Shown in pieces: positions 1 through 5,399 of a DNA stretch of 9,915 nt. Where the stretch lies: NCBI GenBank assembly GCA_000432895.1, contig FR889400.1:5009-14923 (forward strand), written 5' to 3'. Origin of the DNA: Firmicutes bacterium CAG:449. Lineage in GTDB: Bacteria > Bacillota_I > Bacilli_A > RFN20 > CAG-449. The notes beneath the pieces are model-generated. The model was not told where the DNA came from, made no database searches, and saw only the letters and a list, made by a program, of their open reading frames with translations. Position 1 is the first letter of the stretch. The number at the start of each line of letters is the position of its first letter. Position numbers and translations under genes: made by a program.

Positions 1-22
1 GTGTTAATATAAGTCTAACTTA

Positions 23-51
23 TTTACAATTTTTTATATTTTAATTATAAT
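23..51 (+). promoter_or_regulatory. Sigma-A-type promoter for rnj-maf
   Basis: A TTTACA -35 box (23-28) and a perfect TATAAT -10 box (46-51) are separated by an ideal 17 bases. Transcription would start near 58, giving a leader of about 45 nt before the rnj start codon, with a GAGAGGG Shine-Dalgarno at 91-97. AT-rich DNA produces chance -10 boxes, but the combined match and position directly upstream of the first gene make this the best promoter in the window. A short inverted repeat (TAAGT/ACTTA, 10-22) lies just upstream; I assign it no role. Confidence 0.72.
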
Positions 52-102
52 TATTTTGAATTTAAGCAAAAAATAAATAATGAAAAAGAAGAGAGGGTCA
101 TT

Positions 103-1788
103 ATGTCAAATTTTTCTATGAATTCTCCTGTTCAAATATATGCTTTAGGAGGATTAAATGAAGTTGGAAAAAATACTTATTGTATTGAAGATGATAATAA
201 TTTAATTATTATTGATGCTGGTGTTTTATTTCCAGAAGAAAGTGTTTTAGGAATTAATTATGTAATTCCTGATTATACTCATTTAAAAGATAACCGTTGG
301 AAAATTAGAGCGCTTTTTATTACTCATGGTCACGAAGATCATATTGGTGGAATTCCATTTTTAATTCAAAATGTTCATATTCCTGTAATATATGCGCCAA
401 AACTTGCCGCTGCATTAATTAAGCATAAACTTGATGAAAATAATATTAAAGAAAAAGTAAATATTGTGGAAATTGATGAAAGTTCAACTATCAATATTAG
501 TGATGATTTTATCGTGAATTTTTTTCATATGACGCATTCAATTCCTGATTCATACGGAATTTGTGTTGATACTCCACAAGGAAGAATTGTAACTACTGGC
601 GATTTCAAAGTTGATTTAACTCCAGTAGATACTGATATTTCTTTATCAAAAATTGCTCGTATTGGTGAAGAAGGTGTTGATTTACTTCTTTCAGATTCTA
701 CTAATGCAGAAAAAGAAGGCTATACTCCAAGTGAAAAATCTGTTATTAATTCTATTAATGAAGTGTTTTTCAAAGCCCCTGGTAGATTAATTATTTCCAC
801 TTTCTCATCTAATGTTTCTCGTATTCAACAAATTGTAGAGGCCGCGGTTAAACACCATCGTAAAATCATGATTATTGGTCGTTCCATGGATTCAATTATC
901 ACAATGGCAAGAAAATATGGTTATATACATATTCCTGATAATGCAATTTTAAATTCTGAAAATGTTAAATCTATTAAAAATCATGAAGTATGTATCTTAT
1001 GTACAGGTTCACAAGGTGAACCAATGGCCGCTTTAAGTAGAATTGCCAATGGTGACCACCAATCAGTTAAAATTATTCCAGGTGATACAATTGTTTTCTC
1101 ATCTTCACCAATTCCTGGTAATACCGCTTCTATTAATCGAGTAGTTAATCAATTAACTAGACAAGGAGCCAATGTTTTAACTAATTCCATTTTATTAAAT
1201 TTACATGCATCTGGTCACCCATCTAAACAAGAATTAAGATTAATATTAAAATTAGTAAAACCTAAATATTTTATGCCTGCTCATGGTGATTATCGTATGC
1301 TTAGAATCCATGCTGAAATCGCTCACGAAATTGGTATACCAAAAGAAAATACTTTTGTTTTAGGTAATGGTGATACTTTAACTTTATTCCATCATAAAAT
1401 TACTACAGGAAGAAGAGTTCAAGCAGATGATATCTATATTGATGGAAAAGATATTTCTGGACTTTCAACCGCGGTTATTAAAGATAGAAAATTATTATCA
1501 GAAGATGGCATGGTTTCTGTTTTAGTTGCTATTGATTCAAAAACTAATACTTTATTAATAAAACCAAAAATTATTTCTACAGTTTTTTTAGTTGCTTCAG
1601 CAAAAACTCAATTAATATTTGATCACGCTACTGAATTACTTGAACACGATTTATTAAAACTTCTTGCCTCTAAAGTTACTTTTAGTGAAATAAAAAATAC
1701 AATTAGGAATACTGTTTCTCAATACTTGATGTCAAAAACTCATCGTAATCCAATGGTTATTCCTCTAGTTATGAATAAATTAAGCTAA
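103..1788 (+). CDS. rnj: Ribonuclease J (metallo-beta-lactamase/beta-CASP RNase)
   Basis: RNase J is a zinc-dependent 5'-3' exonuclease and endonuclease that matures and degrades RNA in the cytoplasm of bacteria such as Bacillus. At 561 residues it has full family length. The N-terminal metallo-beta-lactamase core shows LGGLNEVGKN (15-24), the zinc motif HGHEDHIGG (75-83), HSIPDS (145-150) and GDFKVD (166-171). SDSTN (197-201) leads into the beta-CASP region with TGSQGEP (301-307). The core resumes with HASGHP (368-373) and PAHGDYRM (392-399), followed by the C-terminal domain. All metal ligands expected of an active enzyme appear present. The ATG at 103 is chosen because GAGAGGG lies 5 nt upstream; Met6 is an alternative. 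It is first in an operon with maf, which follows after one base. Whether it corresponds to J1 or J2 cannot be settled without knowing if a paralogue exists elsewhere. Confidence 0.97.
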   Translation: MSNFSMNSPVQIYALGGLNEVGKNTYCIEDDNNLIIIDAGVLFPEESVLGINYVIPDYTHLKDNRWKIRALFITHGHEDHIGGIPFLIQNVHIPVIYAPKLAAALIKHKLDENNIKEKVNIVEIDESSTINISDDFIVNFFHMTHSIPDSYGICVDTPQGRIVTTGDFKVDLTPVDTDISLSKIARIGEEGVDLLLSDSTNAEKEGYTPSEKSVINSINEVFFKAPGRLIISTFSSNVSRIQQIVEAAVKHHRKIMIIGRSMDSIITMARKYGYIHIPDNAILNSENVKSIKNHEVCILCTGSQGEPMAALSRIANGDHQSVKIIPGDTIVFSSSPIPGNTASINRVVNQLTRQGANVLTNSILLNLHASGHPSKQELRLILKLVKPKYFMPAHGDYRMLRIHAEIAHEIGIPKENTFVLGNGDTLTLFHHKITTGRRVQADDIYIDGKDISGLSTAVIKDRKLLSEDGMVSVLVAIDSKTNTLLIKPKIISTVFLVASAKTQLIFDHATELLEHDLLKLLASKVTFSEIKNTIRNTVSQYLMSKTHRNPMVIPLVMNKLS

Positions 1789-1789
1789 A

Positions 1790-2332
1790 ATGATAATTCT
1801 TGCTTCAAATTCTCCAAGAAGAAAACAATTACTTGCACAAATCACTAATGAATTTATTGTTATTCCTTCTTGTATTGATGAAACTATCTTTCCTATAGAA
1901 GAAATTGCATACCAAAAAGGAAAAGAAATTTATAAAAATCATCCTAATGATTTAATAATATCTGCTGATACAATTGTTCTTTTTAAAAACAAAATTTTAA
2001 CTAAACCAATTGATGAAAATGATGCTAGAAAAACTTTATCTTTACTTTCAAATAATACCCATGAAGTAATTACTAATTATGTAATTTTTTATCAAAATAA
2101 AATAATAAAGAATTCAATTATAAGTAAAGTTACCTTTAATAATTTATCAAATGAATTAATTGATGAATATATAAAAAGTAAATCCCCTTTAGATAAAGCA
2201 GGCAGCTATGGAATTCAAGATAATGAAAAATATCATCTAGTTAAATCATATCAAGGTAGTTTAACTAACATTATTGGTTTACCTCTTGAAGAAGTAAAAA
2301 AAACAATAATTGAAATAGGCTATAAAATATAA
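1790..2332 (+). CDS. maf: Maf family nucleoside triphosphate pyrophosphatase
   Basis: Maf proteins hydrolyse non-canonical or particular nucleoside triphosphates (dTTP/UTP or modified bases, by subfamily) to monophosphates plus pyrophosphate, and have been linked to septum control. The 180-residue protein is near the usual length (about 190) and carries the family signatures in order: SNSPRRKQLL (6-15) for the phosphate-binding loop, ISADTIV with acidic Asp60 (57-63), THEVIT (90-95), DKAGSYGIQ (135-143) and GSLTNIIGLP (156-165). Lys43 sits where the family has its conserved lysine. Substrate class cannot be read with confidence. The start lies one base after the rnj stop and has no recognisable Shine-Dalgarno, so translation is probably coupled to rnj. 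The gene is followed at once by a strong terminator hairpin. Confidence 0.95.
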   Translation: MIILASNSPRRKQLLAQITNEFIVIPSCIDETIFPIEEIAYQKGKEIYKNHPNDLIISADTIVLFKNKILTKPIDENDARKTLSLLSNNTHEVITNYVIFYQNKIIKNSIISKVTFNNLSNELIDEYIKSKSPLDKAGSYGIQDNEKYHLVKSYQGSLTNIIGLPLEEVKKTIIEIGYKI

Positions 2333-2338
2333 CAAAAT

Positions 2339-2374
2339 AAAAACCTCTCATAACTTATCATGGGAGGTTTTTTT
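2339..2374 (+). terminator. Rho-independent terminator after maf, overlapping the next gene's RBS
   Basis: AACCTCTCAT (2342-2351) pairs with ATGGGAGGTT (2360-2369) over ten bases with one G-U pair, and A-U pairs extend the stem outward. The loop is eight bases (2352-2359) and a run of seven T follows (2368-2374). On the minus strand the same hairpin is followed by TTTTTATTTT, so it could also stop transcripts coming from nadK and the EIIB-like gene. The GGGAGG in the 3' arm (2362-2367) is also the Shine-Dalgarno of the small gene starting at 2375. Confidence 0.85.
2362..2367 (+). promoter_or_regulatory. Shine-Dalgarno of the 58-aa gene, inside a terminator arm
   Basis: GGGAGG lies 7 nt before the ATG at 2375 and is base-paired within the maf terminator stem. 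It decides the start codon of the small gene and would be hidden whenever the hairpin forms in a readthrough transcript. Confidence 0.6.
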
Positions 2375-2551
2375 ATGTATTATCAATGTCGAAATAATTC
2401 TCGAGGAGGATTTTTAATTCCTTTAGTTGGTGGTATTTTAATTGGAGGGCTTATTTCACCATATTTTTACCATCCAAACTATTATTATCCACCTACATAT
2501 CAAACAGGTAATTTTACTTATCCTTACGCTAATGGGTTTTATCACTATTAA
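2375..2551 (+). CDS. Small Gly/Tyr/Pro-rich membrane-associated protein, 58 aa
   Basis: Function is not recognised. Translation shows a polar start with Arg-Gly-Gly, a glycine-rich hydrophobic segment (about 13-31, containing LVGGILIGGLISP) and a tail rich in Tyr, Pro and Asn that ends in HY. I have an impression of similar short proteins in low-GC Firmicutes, not verified. The ATG at 2375 is preferred over the in-frame ATG at 2360 because the latter is inside the terminator stem and has no ribosome site, whereas 2375 has GGGAGG 7 nt upstream. The stop overlaps the convergent EIIB-like gene by 23 bases. I see no convincing separate promoter, so expression would depend on readthrough of the hairpin that also buries its ribosome site. 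It could be a real small protein or, less likely, a chance open frame. Confidence 0.62.
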   Translation: MYYQCRNNSRGGFLIPLVGGILIGGLISPYFYHPNYYYPPTYQTGNFTYPYANGFYHY

Positions 2552-2873
2552 TTAATAAAGAAATATCTTTAGCTTCTTCACCAATTACTAAAGTCAATTT
2601 ATTTGACATTTTAATAAAAGAAGAGACACCAAGTTGTTTTAATTTATCTTCTTGTACTAAAGAATAATCTTTTAAAACTAAAGATAATCTAGAACCATTA
2701 TTAACAGCACTAACAATGTTTTCTCTACCACCTAAGCATAATAACAATTCATTATTTTGTTTTTTTCTTTCAAGATAGAATTTTTTCTTCTTATTTTTAT
2801 TTAAAACAACAAATAAGACAATTAAGATAATTACCACTAAAACTGCTAGAATAATATAATAGATATAGTCCAT
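2529..2873 (-). CDS. Membrane-anchored PTS EIIB-like protein lacking the catalytic cysteine
   Basis: The 114-residue protein begins with one membrane helix (about 3-24) and a lysine-rich stop-transfer stretch (25-31), followed by a domain resembling the glucose-family PTS EIIB fold: LLLCLGGRENIVSAV (43-57), the SRL and VLKD signature (61-69), and KLKQLGV with IGEEAKDI near the end (77-104). In true EIIB domains the phosphorylated cysteine lies three residues before the conserved Arg-Leu; here that position is Asn59. The only cysteine (46) is elsewhere. It therefore probably cannot carry phosphate and may act in sensing, scaffolding or regulation; that role is inference. It starts two bases after the nadK stop, with AAGGAG (2885-2880) 6 nt before the ATG, so the two are co-transcribed. 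From memory, Mycoplasma genitalium has a similar pair (MG128 NAD kinase, MG129 EIIB-like). Confidence 0.82.
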   Translation of the reverse strand: MDYIYYIILAVLVVIILIVLFVVLNKNKKKKFYLERKKQNNELLLCLGGRENIVSAVNNGSRLSLVLKDYSLVQEDKLKQLGVSSFIKMSNKLTLVIGEEAKDISLLINSDKTH

Positions 2874-2875
2874 AT

Positions 2876-3661
2876 TTAACTCCTTTTGATAAAACTATTT
2901 TTTAATTTTTCATAAAAATCAAATTTTTTATAGTGAGCAAGCACTACTCTTTTATCACTTAAAGAAATTTCAATTTCTTCAATTTTTTGTTTTGTCACAA
3001 TAAAATTAAAATGATCGCCTCCAATACTACACATACTAAAATCACCTTTTAAAGTAACTTTATCTTTATCAGATAATAATAAAAATGAATTTAAAGAATT
3101 AGAAACACTATTAACGATTGGAGCAATTTCTCCCATTAAAAACCCATTTTGATGAAAATTAATAATCGGTCCATTTAGTGATCTACAATATGCAGTTGAA
3201 CCAGTAGGTGAAGAAAAAATTAAACCATTGCCTGAATAATTTTCAAAATATTCATCATTAATTAAAACTTCCATTTCTAAAGTTCTAAATATCTTTTCAA
3301 TGCGACATTCATTTAGAAAATAATCTTCATCTTTTCCTATCTTCATTTTGATAAGATTTCTCCCATCATAAAATGGAGTTTTAGATACAAATGAATGTAA
3401 AAAATCATCTACTTCTTCACTTTTATAATCACATAGATACCCTAATTTACCGGTAGATATTCCTACAAATCCAACTTGTTCAATAATAGGAAGAAATTTC
3501 CTTATTATTTTTAAAAAACGTCCATCTCCTCCAATAGAAATTACAATCTCTGGATTTTCTTCTGTAAAAATAAAACTATCATAATCTTTTAAAAAGTTTT
3601 TAATTTTTAGAAATACTTCTTTTGATTTTTTGTCTTCATTACAAGCAATAAAATATCTCAT
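2876..3661 (-). CDS. nadK: NAD kinase
   Basis: NAD kinase phosphorylates NAD to NADP using ATP or polyphosphate and supplies the cell's NADP pool. The 261-residue length suits the bacterial family. Visible motifs in order are SIGGDG (42-47), GISTGKLGYLCDY (67-79), the NE pair (117-118), YSGNGLIFSSPTGSTAY (142-158) and the EIAPI segment (178-182). One oddity is Arg48 where the usual GGDGT has threonine; the catalytic Asp46 is kept. The start has GGAG 8 nt upstream (3673-3670). It is transcribed divergently from the CYTH gene and forms a two-gene operon with the EIIB-like gene. The Bacillus cluster containing nadF (yjbN) also holds a CYTH gene and an RluA-type synthase, as this window does. Confidence 0.94.
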   Translation of the reverse strand: MRYFIACNEDKKSKEVFLKIKNFLKDYDSFIFTEENPEIVISIGGDGRFLKIIRKFLPIIEQVGFVGISTGKLGYLCDYKSEEVDDFLHSFVSKTPFYDGRNLIKMKIGKDEDYFLNECRIEKIFRTLEMEVLINDEYFENYSGNGLIFSSPTGSTAYCRSLNGPIINFHQNGFLMGEIAPIVNSVSNSLNSFLLLSDKDKVTLKGDFSMCSIGGDHFNFIVTKQKIEEIEISLSDKRVVLAHYKKFDFYEKLKNSFIKRS

Positions 3662-3695
3662 TTAACTTTCTCCATATAGATTTATCAATAAAAAT

Positions 3696-3725
3696 ATTGT
3701 ATCATAATTATGACTTAAATGATAA
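3696..3725 (-). promoter_or_regulatory. Candidate promoter for nadK (extended -10)
   Basis: Read on the minus strand, TGA-TACAAT (3704-3696) forms an extended -10 element. A TTATCA -35-like box (3725-3720, four of six matches) lies 18 bases upstream. Transcription would begin near 3689, about 28 nt before the nadK start. The -35 box overlaps the Shine-Dalgarno region of the divergent CYTH gene. No equally good promoter is visible for the plus-strand CYTH gene; CATAAT at 3703-3708 is a weak possibility. Confidence 0.45.
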
Positions 3726-3729
3726 GGAG
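3724..3729 (+). promoter_or_regulatory. Shine-Dalgarno fixing the CYTH gene start
   Basis: AAGGAG lies 9 nt before the ATG at 3739. It favours this start over the in-frame ATG at 3697, which lies in the divergent promoter region, has no ribosome site and would add 14 residues not resembling a CYTH N-terminus. Confidence 0.75.
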
Positions 3730-3738
3730 TTTATAAAA

Positions 3739-4323
3739 ATGCAATCAAATATTGAAATTGAAGCAAAAGTTTTATTAACAAAAGAAGAATACCAAACTTT
3801 ATTAAAATATTTACATTTAGAAAGATATAAAAAAATTGAACAAGTTAATCACTATGTTGATACACCAAATAGAGAATTAAAAGATAATGATATTGCTTTA
3901 AGAATTCGTGAAACTAATGATTTTATTTTGACTTTAAAAACTCCTCTTAGTGAAGGTTTATTAGAAAAAAATCAAAACATTACCTGGAGAGAATATGCCG
4001 ATTTAGAAGATAAAGGAGTTTTTCCAAAAGGTGATATCAAAAACTTTTTAGAAATATGTGGTTTTAATACCATGAACTTTAAAATTCTTGCTTCTTTAAA
4101 AACAAATAGAATCGAATTAGAATTAGATGAAGGTTTACTTTGTTTAGATGAAAATTTTTATGGTAAAAACAATGAAATTACTGATTATGAATTAGAAATA
4201 GAAAGTAATTCCATGGAAAAAGCTGAAGAACTCGCTACAAAAATCTTAAAAGAAATTGGTGTTAATAAATTTAAATTCAATACTCACTCAAAACAATCAA
4301 GAGCTATTGATGCTTTAAAATAA
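3739..4323 (+). CDS. CYTH domain protein (YjbK-like triphosphatase)
   Basis: CYTH proteins form a beta tunnel that binds triphosphates and divalent metal; bacterial members commonly hydrolyse inorganic triphosphate or nucleoside triphosphates. The 194-residue protein starts with the diagnostic ExExK motif (Glu6, Glu8, Lys10). Further tunnel-strand motifs follow: HYVDT (38-42), ALRIRE (53-58), TLKT (65-68), TNRIELELD (122-130), YELEIES (150-156), and a C-terminal KFNTHSKQSRA segment (179-189). All are spaced as in the Bacillus YjbK type. It faces away from nadK across a 77-base intergenic region and meets the small membrane protein gene end to end, the two stops forming TAATTA. The natural substrate is unknown for most relatives. 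Adenylate cyclase activity is unlikely for this subgroup. Confidence 0.88.
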   Translation: MQSNIEIEAKVLLTKEEYQTLLKYLHLERYKKIEQVNHYVDTPNRELKDNDIALRIRETNDFILTLKTPLSEGLLEKNQNITWREYADLEDKGVFPKGDIKNFLEICGFNTMNFKILASLKTNRIELELDEGLLCLDENFYGKNNEITDYELEIESNSMEKAEELATKILKEIGVNKFKFNTHSKQSRAIDALK

Positions 4324-4557
4324 TTATTTTTTTCTATTTTCAATAAATTTTTTCCATTTACTATCAAAAAATAAACTTAAGCATAATAGTAAAAATCCGA
4401 TAGGAATAAAATAAAAAGTAAAATTTGAAAATAAATAATTTATATATTGTTCAAAACTAAAACCTAAAGAAAATAATGACAAATATATTATCATTATTGA
4501 TAAGCCAATTGATAAAAATATCGCACCTAAAATAAAAACTAATATTCGATAAATCAT
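4324..4557 (-). CDS. Small two-helix membrane protein, 77 aa
   Basis: Function is not recognised. The protein has two hydrophobic helices (about 3-29 and 46-64), a polar link containing the SLGFSFEQYINYL stretch (30-42), and a positively charged C-terminus (KWKK...RKK, 67-77), which by the positive-inside rule would be cytoplasmic. The link recalls short conserved membrane proteins I have seen in Mollicutes and Erysipelotrichia; this is memory only. The start is uncertain. ATG at 4557 lacks a Shine-Dalgarno, and an in-frame TTG at 4581 adds eight residues and overlaps the divergent HAD gene, with only a weak AAGG upstream. The coding pattern and clear membrane topology argue that it is real despite lying between plus-strand genes. 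No promoter is evident. Confidence 0.65.
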   Translation of the reverse strand: MIYRILVFILGAIFLSIGLSIMIIYLSLFSLGFSFEQYINYLFSNFTFYFIPIGFLLLCLSLFFDSKWKKFIENRKK

Positions 4558-4568
4558 TATTAAAACAT

Positions 4569-5387
4569 ATGAATCAAACAAAAGAAAAATACCTTATTGC
4601 CTTAGATATGGATGGGACATTATTAAATAAAGACCATATTATTAGTTTAGAAACACTTAATTATCTAAAAAAATTAAATAAAGATGGTCATAAAATTATT
4701 ATTTCTTCTGGTAGACCAATTAGAAATATAATTTCTTTTTATAATGAATTAGAATTAACCACACCTATAATTTGTTATAACGGAGCCTATATTTATCCAG
4801 GCAAAGAAATAAATTTTCCAGAATATTGCTTTAGTTTTCCTCAAGCAAAAATTAAATCAATTATTCAAGATATTGGTTATGATCATCTAGATAATGTTAT
4901 TTTAGAAACAAATAAAGATATTTATTTATTAAAAGATGATGAAACTTTAGAGGTGTTTTTTACCAAAAATAACATGAATGTCCATCTTGGTCCTATTGAA
5001 GAAAATTTAAATGAAGATACTATGACTATGCTAATAAAAGTAAAAGATGAAAAAGACAATCATCTTGTTCAAGAAGCAGTTGATAAACATCCTAATATTA
5101 AATTAAGATTTTGGTCAGGAAAATGGCTAGATATTTCTGAAATATATTTTTCTTTTATCAATAAAGGAAAAGCCCTACAAAAAATATGTGAATATTTTAA
5201 AATTGAACCTGATCATGTTATATCGTTTGGTGATGCTAGTAATGATATAGAAATCATTAAATACGCCAAATATGGTTTCGCGATGAAAAATGCTGAAGAT
5301 GATTTAAAAAAGCATGCAAAATATATTACTGAATTTGATAATAATGAAAATGGAATTATTATGGAACTTAAAAAAATTGGCCTTTAA
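4569..5387 (+). CDS. Cof-type HAD-IIB family hydrolase
   Basis: This is a cytoplasmic phosphatase of the haloacid dehalogenase superfamily, probably acting on sugar phosphates or other small phosphorylated metabolites. The 272-residue protein shows motif I DMDGTLL (13-19, nucleophile Asp13 and Asp15), motif II SSGRP (46-50, Ser46/Ser47), the NGAY signature of the Cof group (71-74), the motif III lysine in NKGKAL (198-203) and motif IV GDASND (221-226). The C2-type cap lies between motifs II and III. All catalytic residues are present. The ATG at 4569 is the only start that keeps motif I, yet it has no visible Shine-Dalgarno. It lies 11 bases from the divergent start at 4557, so its promoter must sit in or next to that gene, and the transcript may be nearly leaderless. 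The last codons form part of a terminator. The exact substrate cannot be inferred. Confidence 0.92.
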   Translation: MNQTKEKYLIALDMDGTLLNKDHIISLETLNYLKKLNKDGHKIIISSGRPIRNIISFYNELELTTPIICYNGAYIYPGKEINFPEYCFSFPQAKIKSIIQDIGYDHLDNVILETNKDIYLLKDDETLEVFFTKNNMNVHLGPIEENLNEDTMTMLIKVKDEKDNHLVQEAVDKHPNIKLRFWSGKWLDISEIYFSFINKGKALQKICEYFKIEPDHVISFGDASNDIEIIKYAKYGFAMKNAEDDLKKHAKYITEFDNNENGIIMELKKIGL

Positions 5388-5399
5388 AGCCAATTTTTT
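5371..5399. terminator. Bidirectional terminator between HAD gene and pgcA
   Basis: AAAAAATTGGC (5371-5381) pairs perfectly with GCCAATTTTTT (5389-5399) over 11 bases around a 7-base loop. The plus strand ends in six T (5394-5399) and the minus strand likewise (5376-5371), so it can stop both convergent transcripts. It overlaps the last HAD codons and stop, and its right edge touches the pgcA stop at 5398-5400. Confidence 0.88.

Noticed and set aside
10..22. TAAGT-CTA-ACTTA inverted repeat next to the rnj promoter
   Set aside because: The five-base stem is too short to call an operator or terminator in DNA this AT-rich, and no T-run follows in register.
3697..3738. Upstream ATG extending the CYTH protein by 14 residues
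   Set aside because: No ribosome site; it overlaps the divergent promoter. AAGGAG before 3739 and the ExExK motif close to that Met fit the shorter form.
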